Shown here: positions 42,472 through 52,710 of the stretch, one piece after another | Position numbering within the stretch: position 1 is the stretch's first letter | Layout of the letters: every line of letters starts with the position of its first letter | NCBI GenBank assembly: GCA_022509085.1 | Contig: JAFLTW010000007.1 | Span: 1-64,000, forward strand | Direction: 5' to 3' | Source of the DNA: Muribaculaceae bacterium | Lineage (GTDB): Bacteria; Bacteroidota; Bacteroidia; Bacteroidales; Muribaculaceae | Length of the DNA stretch: 64,000 nucleotides | Notes under the pieces: model-generated | Database searches by the model: none | The model's input: only the letters and a program-made list of their open reading frames with translations | What the model was told of the DNA's origin: nothing | Position numbers and translations under genes: made by a program

Positions 42472-43917
42472 ATGCAAGAGACTGAAGATATACTCAGGCA
42501 ACACACCGAGCAGGAATACAAATACGGTTTCACCACCGAGGTGGAGACCGATATAGTGGCGCCCGGGCTCAACGAAGACGTGATACGGCTCATCTCCAGA
42601 ATCAAGGGTGAGCCCGACTGGCTCCTTCAGTTCCGCCTCGACGCCTTCCGCTACTGGCTCACGCTCACCCCTCCCGCCTGGGCCCACCTCGATATCCCCG
42701 TAATCGACTTCCAGGCCATCTCCTACTATGCCGCCCCCAAGCAGAAGGAGCTCAAGAAGAGTATGGACGAGGTTGACCCCGAGCTGGTGAAGACCTTCGA
42801 CAAGCTCGGCATCTCGCTCGAGGAGCAGAAACACCTGGCCGGGGTGGCCGTCGACGCCGTCTTCGACTCCGTTTCCGTGAAGACCACCCACCGCGAGAAA
42901 CTCGCCGAACTCGGCGTGATCTTCTGCTCGTTTTCCGAGGCCGTGAAAGATTACCCCGACCTGGTAAGGAAATACCTGGGCTCAGTGGTGAGCTATCGCG
43001 ACAACTTCTATGCTGCGCTCAACAGCGCCGTCTTCTCCGACGGCTCTTTCGTCTATATCCCCAAGGGAGTGCGGTGTCCCATGGAGCTGAGCACCTACTT
43101 CCGCATCAACGCCGCAGGCACCGGCCAGTTTGAGCGCACGCTCATCGTGGCCGACGACGATGCCTACGTGTCTTACCTCGAGGGCTGCACGGCTCCGATG
43201 CGCGACGAAAACCAGCTCCACGCGGCAATCGTGGAGATCATAGCCGAAGAGAGGGCCGAGGTGAAATATTCCACCGTCCAGAACTGGTATGCGGGCGATG
43301 CCGAGGGCAAGGGAGGCATCTTCAACTTCGTCACCAAACGCGGCCTCTGCCGCGGCCACCGATCCAAGATTTCCTGGACTCAGGTAGAGACGGGCTCCTC
43401 AATCACCTGGAAGTATCCATCCTGCATCCTCAAGGGCGACGAAAGCGTCGGCGAGTTCTATTCCGTGGCCGTCACCAACAACTTCCAGCAGGCCGACACG
43501 GGCACAAAGATGGTCCACATAGGCCGCGGCACGCGCTCCACAATCGTGAGCAAGGGTATCTCGGCCGGCCGAAGCCAGAATTCCTACCGCGGACTGGTGA
43601 AGATAGACAAGAGGGCCGTCGACAGCCGTAACTATACCCAGTGCGACTCGCTGCTCATGGGCGACAAATGCGGAGCCCACACATTCCCATATATCGACGT
43701 GCGCAACGACCGCAGCACGCTCGAGCATGAGGCCACTACTTCAAAGATCAACGAGGAGCAGCTCTTCTACTGCCAGCAGCGCGGCATCCCTATGGAAGAG
43801 GCCGTAGGCCTCATCGTAAACGGCTACGCCAAGGAGGTGATGAACAAGCTCCCCATGGAGTTTGCCGTCGAAGCCCAGAAACTGCTCCAGATTACTCTCG
43901 AGGGCAGCGTGGGATAA
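42472..43917 (+). CDS. sufB: Fe-S cluster assembly protein SufB
   Basis: 481 residues from the ATG at 42472 (the promoter lies just before it). The sequence is SufB throughout: [18 protein letters not shown] near the N-terminus, [18 protein letters not shown] and the C-terminal core ([38 protein letters not shown]) that holds the scaffold Cys and His. SufB normally works with SufC and SufD, but the next gene is phoH; sufC and sufD are not in the window. Confidence 0.94.
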   Translation: MQETEDILRQHTEQEYKYGFTTEVETDIVAPGLNEDVIRLISRIKGEPDWLLQFRLDAFRYWLTLTPPAWAHLDIPVIDFQAISYYAAPKQKELKKSMDEVDPELVKTFDKLGISLEEQKHLAGVAVDAVFDSVSVKTTHREKLAELGVIFCSFSEAVKDYPDLVRKYLGSVVSYRDNFYAALNSAVFSDGSFVYIPKGVRCPMELSTYFRINAAGTGQFERTLIVADDDAYVSYLEGCTAPMRDENQLHAAIVEIIAEERAEVKYSTVQNWYAGDAEGKGGIFNFVTKRGLCRGHRSKISWTQVETGSSITWKYPSCILKGDESVGEFYSVAVTNNFQQADTGTKMVHIGRGTRSTIVSKGISAGRSQNSYRGLVKIDKRAVDSRNYTQCDSLLMGDKCGAHTFPYIDVRNDRSTLEHEATTSKINEEQLFYCQQRGIPMEEAVGLIVNGYAKEVMNKLPMEFAVEAQKLLQITLEGSVG

Positions 43918-43944
43918 CATATTAATCAATAGGAGATTATAGTT

Positions 43945-44943
43945 TTGATAGAAAGGACAGTAATAATAGAAAGCGTCGACCCCCAGACCTTCTACGGGGT
44001 CAACAACAGCAACATAAGCCTGCTGCGCAACCTCTTCCCGAAATTGCGTATCGCCGCGCGCGGCAACGTGATCAAGGTGATTGGCGAGGAAGGGGAGACC
44101 GCCGCATTCGAAAAGAAGGTGAAGGAGATTGAGGCCCATGCCGTAAAATACAATAAACTCAAAGACGAGGATATTATCGACATCGTGAAGGGCGACGCCC
44201 CCAAGGCCGTGGCCGCCGAGGGTGTCATCATATTCGGCCAGAACGGCCGCCCCATCGCCCCGCGCAATCACAACCAGGCTCTCATGGTGAAGAGTTTCCA
44301 CGAAAACGACCTTACCTTCGCCCTGGGCCCGGCAGGTACGGGCAAGACCTACATCGCCATCGCCCTGGCTGTGGCCGCACTCAAAAACCGCCAGTGCAAG
44401 CGCATTCTCCTAAGCCGCCCTGCCGTGGAGGCCGGCGAGAAACTCGGTTTTCTGCCGGGCGACATGAAAGATAAGATAGACCCTTATCTCCGCCCGCTCT
44501 ACGACGCGCTCGAAGACATGATTCCGCCCCTGAAGCTGAAGGAGTATATGGAAAACGACACAATCCAGATTGCTCCCCTGGCCTTCATGCGCGGCCGCAC
44601 CCTCAACGACTCCATCATTATCCTCGACGAGGCGCAAAACACCACCAAACACCAGATGAAGATGTTTCTGACGCGCCTGGGTATGAACGCCAAGATGATC
44701 GTCACCGGCGACACAAGCCAGATCGACCTGCCGCGCTCCGTGCAGAGCGGTCTGCTCCAGGCCATGCGAATCCTGAAGGGTGTGAAGGGTATAGGCGTGA
44801 TCGAGTACCGGAAGAAGGATATCGTGCGCCATCCCCTCGTGCAGCGTATAGTCGACGCCTACGAGGAGCGTGAAAAGGAGGCCGATGCGGAGTTCGAGGC
44901 CAACCTCGAGCCTCACCATAAACTTGACAATATAACCAAATAA
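43945..44943 (+). CDS. PhoH-family ATPase
   Basis: 332 residues. The Walker A motif is GPAGTGKTYIA (about 130-140), followed by RILLSRPAVEAGEKLGFLPG and DSIIILDEAQNTTKHQMKM (Walker B). The C-terminal part has VTGDTSQIDLPRS. PhoH-like proteins are linked to RNA metabolism and phosphate starvation. The start is a TTG codon at 43945, with GGAG about 11 bases upstream; no ATG stands in frame before the conserved part. Confidence 0.9.
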   Translation: MIERTVIIESVDPQTFYGVNNSNISLLRNLFPKLRIAARGNVIKVIGEEGETAAFEKKVKEIEAHAVKYNKLKDEDIIDIVKGDAPKAVAAEGVIIFGQNGRPIAPRNHNQALMVKSFHENDLTFALGPAGTGKTYIAIALAVAALKNRQCKRILLSRPAVEAGEKLGFLPGDMKDKIDPYLRPLYDALEDMIPPLKLKEYMENDTIQIAPLAFMRGRTLNDSIIILDEAQNTTKHQMKMFLTRLGMNAKMIVTGDTSQIDLPRSVQSGLLQAMRILKGVKGIGVIEYRKKDIVRHPLVQRIVDAYEEREKEADAEFEANLEPHHKLDNITK

Positions 44944-44950
44944 GGAAACT

Positions 44951-47290
44951 ATGATAAGAAACACACTCACGGCACTGGCCATTGCCGTCTTCGGCGCCAC
45001 AGGCGTCATGGCCCAGGATCTCACCATCGACTTCACCACGAATCTCGAAGGAACAACCATAACCCCGGAGACCTCCAACGTCCACTTCACACTCACGGCC
45101 TCGCAGCCAGCCACCCTCAAGATCAACATCAACGGCACATACATCGCCCAGAAGGATGACGCCACGCTGCTCGAGACCGACTATATCTTCACGGAGCTTG
45201 GACAATATACCGTCTATGGCAGCGCCTGGGACACCGACGGGAAGCTCCTCAAGGAGAAGACCCTGAAGCTCAATTATACCCAGATGTCGGAGCAGAAAGA
45301 CTATCCCGGCGGTGTGCCGGTGATGGGTCCCGTGGCCAACGCAGACGGCAGCGTTACGTTCTGTCTCGGTGCCCCCCAGAAGGAGGGGGTCATCATCGTG
45401 GGCAGCTGGGACAACTATGCCGTCTCCAACTCCGGCCTGATGTATTATCAGGACTATAACAACCAGCGCTATTTCTGGATCACCATCCCCGACATCGACC
45501 CCAAACAGCAGTATCTCTACTACTTTATGGTCGACGGCCAGTATAGCGTCGGCGACCCCTACGCACGCCTCGTGCTCGACCCCCGCAACGACAGCTATCT
45601 AAGCGGCGTCTACCCCGACCTTCCCAAGTTTCCCACCGGAAAGGTGCCCAGCGACGTGAGCCTCGCTGTCTACCAGGGCAATATCAACGACTATGCCTGG
45701 ACCGACGATGACTTCGTGATCCCCTCGAAGAGCGACCTCATCATCTACGAGCTCCTTTTCCGCGACTTCACCGGCACGGAAGGCAAGGCTGCCGGCAACG
45801 GCACCGTGAAACGCGCCCTCGAGAAGCTCCCTTATCTCAAGACTCTCGGTATGAACGTGATTGAGCTGCTGCCCATCAACGAATTCAACGGCAACAACTC
45901 CTGGGGCTACAACCCCAATTTCTACTTCGCCCCCGACAAGGCTTACGGCACCCCCGACGACTATAAGGAGTTTATCAACGCCTGCCATGAGAACGGCATC
46001 GCCGTGGTGCTCGACATGGTGTTCAACCAGACCGACTGGCAGCATCCCTGGTATCTGCTCTACCCGACGTCGAAAAATCCCTTCTACAACGCCACCGCAC
46101 CACACGCCTACAGCGTGCTCAACGACTGGAACCAGGGCCATCCCCTCGTGCGCCAGCAATGGAAAGACGTGGTGCAATACTGGCTCACGGAATATCATGT
46201 CGACGGGTTCCGCTTCGACCTGGTGAAGGGTCTGGGCAACAATGACTCCTACGCCAACAACGGCGACGCAGCCACCAACGCCTTCAACCAGTCGCGCATC
46301 GACAACATGCACCAGATCCAGCAGTGGATGCAGGAAGTGAAGCCCGACGCTCTCTTCATCAACGAAAACCTCGCCGGAGCTCAGGAAGAGAACGCCATGG
46401 CCGCTTTCGGACAGCTCAACTGGGCCAATATCAACAACTCCGGTTGCCAGTATGCCATGGGCTACAAGAGCGACGCCTCGCTCAACCGCATGCTCGCCAC
46501 CTTCGACAGCCGCACCTGGGGCTCAACCGTGAGCTACCTCGAGAGCCATGATGAGCAGCGCCTCGCGTATAAGCAGAACCAGTGGGGCGAAGAGGGCGTG
46601 AAGGGCAACCTCGCCGTCTCAATGCGCCGCCTCGGCTCGGCCGCCGCGCAGATGATCATGGCCCCGGGATCGCATATGATATGGATGTTCTCCGAACTCG
46701 GAAACGACGAGAACACCAAAGACAACAACGGAGGCAACAACACGAGCCCCAAGAAGGTGCTCTGGAGCTATTACGACGTGCCCGACCGCCGCGGCCTCTA
46801 CGATAATTATGCCGAACTTATAGCCTACCGCCTCAACAACCCGGACCTCTTCGCAGAGAAGGCCGGCTACTCGCTCAACTTCGCCGGCTGGACCCTTGGC
46901 CGCTCGTTCCATTCAAGTGTGGACGGCAAGGAACTCCACCTGCTCATCAACCCGATGATCAACGAGGAGATCACGATGACCACCAGTTTCCAATCGGCCG
47001 ACCCCGACGTTTATTACATCGCCTCGAAGAGCTACGGCACGGAGCCGACGTTTGACGTCAAGGCCGGGAAGGTGACCGTCCCCGCCAACTCCTACGTCCT
47101 GATCGTCAATGATAAGGTAGACAATGCCGTTATGGAGGTGGCTCCCGAGCTCGCCGGCAGCGAACCCGTGGCAGAAGCATGGTATACCGTGACCGGCGCC
47201 AGAGTCGACAAGCCCTCACGCGGCATCTTTGTGCGCGTCGTAGACTATGCCGACGGCACCCGCCGCAGCTTCAAGCAGGTGGTAAGATAA
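44951..47290 (+). CDS. Secreted GH13 alpha-amylase-family protein
   Basis: 779 residues with a signal peptide ending GVMAQ (no lipobox). A starch-binding or E-set beta domain (residues about 120-230; IIVGSWDNYAVSN) precedes the catalytic barrel. GH13 catalytic residues are D423 (VDGFRFDLVKG), E472 (LFINENLAG) and D534 (ESHDEQR). The C-terminal tail (VTGARVDKPSRGIFVR) resembles Bacteroidetes secretion-associated ends. The gene probably serves the Sus-like operon at 34722-42361, from which it is separated by sufB and phoH. Confidence 0.92.
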   Translation: MIRNTLTALAIAVFGATGVMAQDLTIDFTTNLEGTTITPETSNVHFTLTASQPATLKININGTYIAQKDDATLLETDYIFTELGQYTVYGSAWDTDGKLLKEKTLKLNYTQMSEQKDYPGGVPVMGPVANADGSVTFCLGAPQKEGVIIVGSWDNYAVSNSGLMYYQDYNNQRYFWITIPDIDPKQQYLYYFMVDGQYSVGDPYARLVLDPRNDSYLSGVYPDLPKFPTGKVPSDVSLAVYQGNINDYAWTDDDFVIPSKSDLIIYELLFRDFTGTEGKAAGNGTVKRALEKLPYLKTLGMNVIELLPINEFNGNNSWGYNPNFYFAPDKAYGTPDDYKEFINACHENGIAVVLDMVFNQTDWQHPWYLLYPTSKNPFYNATAPHAYSVLNDWNQGHPLVRQQWKDVVQYWLTEYHVDGFRFDLVKGLGNNDSYANNGDAATNAFNQSRIDNMHQIQQWMQEVKPDALFINENLAGAQEENAMAAFGQLNWANINNSGCQYAMGYKSDASLNRMLATFDSRTWGSTVSYLESHDEQRLAYKQNQWGEEGVKGNLAVSMRRLGSAAAQMIMAPGSHMIWMFSELGNDENTKDNNGGNNTSPKKVLWSYYDVPDRRGLYDNYAELIAYRLNNPDLFAEKAGYSLNFAGWTLGRSFHSSVDGKELHLLINPMINEEITMTTSFQSADPDVYYIASKSYGTEPTFDVKAGKVTVPANSYVLIVNDKVDNAVMEVAPELAGSEPVAEAWYTVTGARVDKPSRGIFVRVVDYADGTRRSFKQVVR

Positions 47291-47324
47291 CAGGATAAAC
47301 CTTTCCCCAGGATACAGATTCGAT

Positions 47325-48980
47325 ATGGACCTTTCCCGACAATATGAATGGCCGCTCGCGCCCGAAGAGGAAGACCGCATCGTCGATGAGGCCTTCCGGG
47401 AGGTGCTCGGCGCCTACGTGGCGAGCAACCACCGCCGAAAGGTGGAGGTGATTGAGCGGGCATTCCGTTTTGCTCGGGAGGCCCATAAGGGCGCGCGGCG
47501 ACATAGCGGCGAACCCTACATTCTGCATCCCCTCGCCGTGGCCAAGATCGTGATCTCCGAGATTGGCCTCGGTTCAACTTCCATCTGCGCCGCCCTGCTC
47601 CACGACGTGGTGCGCAACACCGACTATACCCTGGAGGATATCGAGATTGTGTTCGGCCCCAGGATTGCCTCGATAGTGGAGGGCATCACCAAGATCTCCG
47701 GCGGAATCATGGACGCGCGCTCCGACGTGCAGGCCGAAAATTTCCGCAAGCTCCTGCTCTCCATGAGCACCGACGTGAGGGTGGTGATCATCAAGATGGC
47801 AGACCGCCTGCATAATATGCGCACCCTGCGCTACGTGAGGCCCGAGAAGCGGCTCACGATTTCGGGCGAGACGCTTTACGTCTACGCTCCGCTGGCCCAT
47901 CGCCTGGGGCTCCATAAGATCAAGACCGAGCTCCAGGACCTTGCGTTCCACCATCTCCACCCCGACATCTATGCCGACATCATGGCCCGCATCAGCGAGA
48001 CAGAAGAGGAGCGCGCACGCATGGTGGAGGAGTTTATCGCACCTATCCGTAAGAAACTCGACGACGCCGGTTTCAAATATGACATCCGCACCCGTGTGAA
48101 GAGCGCCTACAGCATCTGGAACAAGATGGAGAAGAAGAAGGTGAGCTTCGACGAGGTGTACGACCTTTATGCCGTGCGGGTGGTGTTCGACAACGACGAC
48201 GATTCGCTCGAGAAGCTGAAATGCCTCCAGATCTACACCTTCTTTACCGACGACCATGCCCTGCATCCCGACCGCACGAGAGACTGGGTGTCGTCGCCCA
48301 AGCCAAACGGATACCGGGCTCTCCACATCACTGTGATGGGTCCGAGGGGCAAGTGGGTGGAGGTGCAGATACGCAGCCGCAAGATGGACGAGATAGCGGA
48401 ACTCGGCTATGCTGCCCATTGGAAATACAAGGAGGGTATTGGAGGCGACGAGACGGAGCTCGACAAGTGGATGAAGACCATCAAAGACATCCTGGCCCAT
48501 CCCGATCCCAGTAGCCTCGACTATCTCGACACGATAAAACTCAACCTCTTCAGCTCCGAGATCTACGTCTTTACCCCCAAGGGGGAACTGAAGACTCTGC
48601 CGAAGGGCTCCACCGTGCTCGACATGGCATTCGGCATACATACCCACCTCGGCATGCACTGCATCGCCGGCAAGGTGAACCATAAGCTTGTGGCCATGAA
48701 CCATCAGCTGGAGAGCGGCGACCAAGTGGAGATAATCACCTCCGAGAGCCAGCATCCCGAACCGGAATGGCTCGATATTGCCATCACCTCCAGGGCCAAG
48801 AGCCGCATCAGCGCCTATCTGAAGCGCAACGGTGGGGCAGAAGCCGAGGCGAGGAAGGAACCCGTGGTGGCTCCCATGGAATGCCGCCTTACACTCACCG
48901 TAGACAGCGAGCAGAAGATGGAGGCTGTAATCCGGGCTCTCGCTGCTATGGAGGGCGTTAAAGAAGTAAGAAGGGAATAG
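47325..48980 (+). CDS. RelA/SpoT-type protein, probable hydrolase-dead and regulatory-truncated
   Basis: 551 residues, against about 740 for full-length RelA/SpoT. The HD domain keeps H68, H93, D94 and D160, but the ED pair after HDVV is replaced by R97-N98, so ppGpp hydrolase activity is probably lost. The synthetase is intact by motif: YSIWNKMEKKK (262-272), YDLYAVRV with D280, PNGYRALHI and EVQIR with E346. The TGS domain is at about 405-470. After about residue 500 the sequence jumps to the last part of an ACT domain (CRLTLTVD, GVKEVRR); the helical and zinc-finger regions are missing. The next gene begins right at its stop. Confidence 0.85.
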   Translation: MDLSRQYEWPLAPEEEDRIVDEAFREVLGAYVASNHRRKVEVIERAFRFAREAHKGARRHSGEPYILHPLAVAKIVISEIGLGSTSICAALLHDVVRNTDYTLEDIEIVFGPRIASIVEGITKISGGIMDARSDVQAENFRKLLLSMSTDVRVVIIKMADRLHNMRTLRYVRPEKRLTISGETLYVYAPLAHRLGLHKIKTELQDLAFHHLHPDIYADIMARISETEEERARMVEEFIAPIRKKLDDAGFKYDIRTRVKSAYSIWNKMEKKKVSFDEVYDLYAVRVVFDNDDDSLEKLKCLQIYTFFTDDHALHPDRTRDWVSSPKPNGYRALHITVMGPRGKWVEVQIRSRKMDEIAELGYAAHWKYKEGIGGDETELDKWMKTIKDILAHPDPSSLDYLDTIKLNLFSSEIYVFTPKGELKTLPKGSTVLDMAFGIHTHLGMHCIAGKVNHKLVAMNHQLESGDQVEIITSESQHPEPEWLDIAITSRAKSRISAYLKRNGGAEAEARKEPVVAPMECRLTLTVDSEQKMEAVIRALAAMEGVKEVRRE

Positions 48981-51092
48981 ATGGATACGAAGAAAGAAGA
49001 AAACAGATGGTTCGGACGTAAGGCGTGGGCACGCTACGGGTTGCTGATGGCAGCCGTGGCCGTGATCCTGCTCGTGATGCCCAGAGCCGACCACCAGTCT
49101 TACAGTTTCGAGCTCAACCAGCCGTGGAAGTACCCGCTGCTTACGGCTGAGTTTGACATGCCCGTGCTGCGCGACTCTACGGCCGCCCGTGAGATGCGCG
49201 ACAGCATCAACGCCAATTTCATTCCCTTCGTGAAGAGGCGCGACGACGTTGCGGAGCGCAACGAGAAGAGGCTCCACGCGGCCCTGGCTGACAGTGTGCC
49301 CGCTGCCGATGTGGCCCTGCTTTCCCGCCTCCTTGACGAGGTCTACAACCGCGGGGTGACCGAAAGCTCGCTCTCTACCCTCATCTCCAGGATGAAGACG
49401 GGGAGGGTGAGGGCTGCCGACCCCTCCGACCCCACGGTAATCCTGTCGCAGGATGCCTCCGGTCTGCTCTCGGCCGGCGATGCCTTCAATTATATCGATT
49501 CGGCTTTCAATGCATCACACCAGATGGCTCAGGGTGCCCTCACGCCGTTTATGGCCCGCGCCCTGTATGCCTCGATCGACCCCAATGTGGTGCTCGATAC
49601 GGTGACCGACGATAAGTTCCGCTCACAGGAACTCCTCGAAGTGACGGCTGCCCTCGGCGTAATCAAGAAGGGGCAGAGGATTGTAGACCGCGGTGAGATT
49701 ATCAACAGCCAGGTCTTCACCAATCTCACCACCTACATGACGATGCTCGAGGAGAACGAGACCCAGACCATGACGCAGACCTACTACACCATCGGCCGCG
49801 GAATCATTGTCGCTCTGATCCTGGTGTGTCTCTACGTGATGCTCTGGCACTACAGGCGCACGTTCTACGAGTCAATCCATCAGATGATATTCCTGATGAC
49901 CTACATCACATTCTTCGTGGTGTTTGCGGTGCTGATGTTCGAGTTTGTGGCCAACGGTCTGTGGCTGGTGCCTTTTGCCGCCGTGCCCGTGGTGGTGATG
50001 ATATTTTTCGACTCGCGCACGGCGATCTTTGCCCTGCTTGTATCGGTGCTCATCACCTCGCTCGTGGCCACCTTCCCCCATCAGTTTATCATCCTGGAGC
50101 TGCTGGCCGGCATTTTCGCAACGGCCAGCATCACCCAGCTCACGCGGCGCTCACAGCTGCTGATGACGGCGCTTATCACGTTTATCGTCTACGTCGTGGC
50201 ATATTCCGGCATGCAGCTTATCCGGGAGGGCACGTTCGTGGCTATCGACTACCGCTCTTTCGGCTATTTTGCCGTGAATTCCGTAATCCTGAGTTTCGCG
50301 TATGTCCTGATTTTCCTGATGGAGAAGATATTCGGGTTTACGTCGAACGTGACGCTCGTGGAGCTTAGCGATATCAACAATTCGCTGCTGCGCAAGCTGG
50401 CAGAGGAGGCGCCGGGCACGTTCCAGCACTCGGTGCAGGTGTCTACTCTGGCCGCCGAGGCAGCACGCGCCATAGGCGCCAACACGCTGCTCGTGCGCAC
50501 CGGGGCGCTTTATCATGATATAGGGAAACTCGACAGCCCGGTATTCTTCACCGAAAACCAGCATGGCGTGAATCCCCACTCCGGCCTCGACCCCGAGACG
50601 AGTGCGCGTAAGATTATCTCGCATGTATCCTCAGGCGTCACGCTGGCTAAGGCCAACAAGCTCCCGAAGGTGATCCGCGACTTTATCCGTGAACACCATG
50701 GCTGCGGAGTAACGAAGTATTTCTACAACACTGCTGTCAATGAGCGCGGTGAGGAGAATGTGGATAAGTCCAAATTCCAGTATCCGGGTCCCAACCCGCT
50801 CTCGCGCGAGACGGCAATCCTGATGATGGCCGATGCGGTGGAGGCGGCCTCCAGGAGCCTGAAAGACTATTCACCGGAGTCGATAAGCAATCTGGTAAAC
50901 CGTATCGTCGACTCTCAGGTAGCCGACGGCATGTTTAAGGAGGCGCCGATATCTTTCCGCGACATCGAGACCATCAAACAGACCTTCATCAAGCGTCTGC
51001 GCACCATCTATCACACGCGCATCGCATATCCGGAGCTTAAGAAACAGGCCGCGGCCTCCAACCCCGCGCCTCCCTCGGCTCCCGCGCAATAG
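48981..51092 (+). CDS. 7TM-HD (PgpH-like) phosphodiesterase
   Basis: 703 residues. A short N-terminal segment and one membrane helix precede a periplasmic part (about 45-265), followed by seven membrane segments (about 275-455) and the cytosolic HD domain (about 480-690) with ALYHDIGKLDSPVFF and ETAILMMADAVEAAS. This is the PgpH/7TMR-HDED layout, whose members hydrolyse cyclic di-AMP. It starts immediately after the RelA/SpoT stop, linking two nucleotide second-messenger proteins in one transcript. Confidence 0.9.
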   Translation: MDTKKEENRWFGRKAWARYGLLMAAVAVILLVMPRADHQSYSFELNQPWKYPLLTAEFDMPVLRDSTAAREMRDSINANFIPFVKRRDDVAERNEKRLHAALADSVPAADVALLSRLLDEVYNRGVTESSLSTLISRMKTGRVRAADPSDPTVILSQDASGLLSAGDAFNYIDSAFNASHQMAQGALTPFMARALYASIDPNVVLDTVTDDKFRSQELLEVTAALGVIKKGQRIVDRGEIINSQVFTNLTTYMTMLEENETQTMTQTYYTIGRGIIVALILVCLYVMLWHYRRTFYESIHQMIFLMTYITFFVVFAVLMFEFVANGLWLVPFAAVPVVVMIFFDSRTAIFALLVSVLITSLVATFPHQFIILELLAGIFATASITQLTRRSQLLMTALITFIVYVVAYSGMQLIREGTFVAIDYRSFGYFAVNSVILSFAYVLIFLMEKIFGFTSNVTLVELSDINNSLLRKLAEEAPGTFQHSVQVSTLAAEAARAIGANTLLVRTGALYHDIGKLDSPVFFTENQHGVNPHSGLDPETSARKIISHVSSGVTLAKANKLPKVIRDFIREHHGCGVTKYFYNTAVNERGEENVDKSKFQYPGPNPLSRETAILMMADAVEAASRSLKDYSPESISNLVNRIVDSQVADGMFKEAPISFRDIETIKQTFIKRLRTIYHTRIAYPELKKQAAASNPAPPSAPAQ

Positions 51093-51136
51093 AGACACCC
51101 CCACAGACGTTTTATTAACATAAAGCAACTATCACG

Positions 51137-51664
51137 ATGAGCATATTTCTATTGGTTTTGAGCATTATCTGCTGGGTTTGTGCCCTGCTCACCCTCCCGT
51201 CGCGTCCACTCTATTCTCCGGCTCTCTCTTATCTGGGTCTGCTGGGGCTGAGTTTCTGCGAGTCGGCGGGTGTGCCCTGGCTCCCTATCAACAGCAATAT
51301 GCTTGTATCCTGGCTCTGCATCTCGATTGTGGTGATGATGGCCACAGTGCTCCAGCCCGCTGCCGTCAGGCTCCAGACCCGCGGCATGGCCTATATTATA
51401 GGCGGGGCCGTGGTGGGTCTGGCCATCGGCCTGCTCGGCTTTACCGTATCGGCCTATCTGTCAATGCTCTACGGAATTATGATTGTGGCCGTGGCAGCCG
51501 GCATTTTCTTCGGTTTCCTGCTGTATTCCAACACACCTGACGGGGCCGGAGTGAGTATCGGAAGCGGCAACTTCTTCCGCTATCTTATGGCGAAAGGATT
51601 CCCTACGGCTGTGACAGTGATGCAGATAGGTCTGGTGCTCGTTTTGCTCATCGCCCGAAATTAA
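51137..51664 (+). CDS. Small integral membrane protein of unknown function
   Basis: 175 residues with five or six hydrophobic segments (from residues 1, 30, 57, 85, 105 and 150) and few charged residues. I do not recognise the family. It lies between the PgpH-like protein and a DUF4919 protein, all on the plus strand with short gaps, and may share their transcript. Function unknown. Confidence 0.6.
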   Translation: MSIFLLVLSIICWVCALLTLPSRPLYSPALSYLGLLGLSFCESAGVPWLPINSNMLVSWLCISIVVMMATVLQPAAVRLQTRGMAYIIGGAVVGLAIGLLGFTVSAYLSMLYGIMIVAVAAGIFFGFLLYSNTPDGAGVSIGSGNFFRYLMAKGFPTAVTVMQIGLVLVLLIARN

Positions 51665-51684
51665 GACCCCTCTACGACAAGATT

Positions 51685-52665
51685 ATGAAACGCAATCTCA
51701 ACCGTATACTCCGTCTCGGTCTCTGCCTGTTGCTGGCGGCCGTGATGCTCGCTCCTATGGATGCCGGGGCCGCAAGGAAGCGTAAGCGCACCAAGGCCAC
51801 CACCACGGCTACAACCAAGAAAAAGAAGTCGACATCCTCGTCGTCACGCAGCCGCTCGGCGGCGCGCAACCGCTCCATCACACAGGCTACGCAAGACGCT
51901 GCCATCAGTGCCTCGCGCTCCACGACCACTGAGAAGAAGGCCCAAGGCTCGAAGGCTTCCTCCTCGCTGGTGAAGGTGACGGTGGAGAAACCCGACCTGG
52001 AGGAGATTCGTGTGGCGACCCTCGACCCCAAAAGCAATTTCTACTTCCCGAAACTGATGACAAAATACAACCGTAACGACACAACCATGACACAGGAGGA
52101 GTATCGTTATCTCTATCTCGGATATATGTTTCAGGAAGACTACGACCCCTACCGCACATCCCCGTATGCGGAGGTAACCGACAGTCTGCGCGACCGCCAG
52201 AAGTATACCCGTGCCGAGATCGACACCATTCGCAAGTATGCCGAGAAGGCACTTCTCGACAATCCCTTCGACCTGCGGCAGATGTCGTTTCTGGTGCATG
52301 TGCTCAAGGAACGGCGTAAAGACATGTCGGCAAAAATCTGGGAATACCGCCTCGAGCACCTGCTTGGCGCCATCAAGAGCACCGGCACCGGTGAGGATAT
52401 GGAAAACGCGTGGTATGTCATCTATCCGATGCATGAGTATGACATGATGCAGCTCCTGGGATACGAGGTGGTGGATATGGACTATCTCGATGCGGGCTTC
52501 GACTACCTTATCGTGCAGCCCGACGGAAGTGTGAAGCTGCGTAATCCGGCCAAGGGATTCTACTTCAATGTCCTTGTGCCCCAGCAGCAATATGAGCTGA
52601 AGCATCCCGAGGAGATGGAGCAGCAGGGTGAGGCTCCGCCGGCCGACGAGCTCGCCGGGATATAA
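51685..52665 (+). CDS. DUF4919 protein
   Basis: 326 residues. A signal-like N-terminus is followed by a Lys/Arg/Ser/Thr-rich low-complexity stretch (about 30-75). The DUF4919 domain covers about 95-300: ATLDPKSNFYFPKLMTKYN, QEEYRYLYLGYMFQEDYDP and a VHVLKERR-type helix. The domain is typical of Bacteroidetes and its function is not known. The basic low-complexity stretch is unusual for an exported protein. It lies upstream of slyD. Confidence 0.8.
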   Translation: MKRNLNRILRLGLCLLLAAVMLAPMDAGAARKRKRTKATTTATTKKKKSTSSSSRSRSAARNRSITQATQDAAISASRSTTTEKKAQGSKASSSLVKVTVEKPDLEEIRVATLDPKSNFYFPKLMTKYNRNDTTMTQEEYRYLYLGYMFQEDYDPYRTSPYAEVTDSLRDRQKYTRAEIDTIRKYAEKALLDNPFDLRQMSFLVHVLKERRKDMSAKIWEYRLEHLLGAIKSTGTGEDMENAWYVIYPMHEYDMMQLLGYEVVDMDYLDAGFDYLIVQPDGSVKLRNPAKGFYFNVLVPQQQYELKHPEEMEQQGEAPPADELAGI

Positions 52666-52710
52666 CTTCTGAAAATAATCGTAAATTGTAAATAAAAGAT
52701 ACTGACAGAT

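Noticed and set aside
47574..49277. 567-codon minus-strand frame opposite the RelA/SpoT gene
   Set aside because: Antisense shadow, His/Leu/Val-rich, without a recognisable domain; the plus-strand gene is certain.
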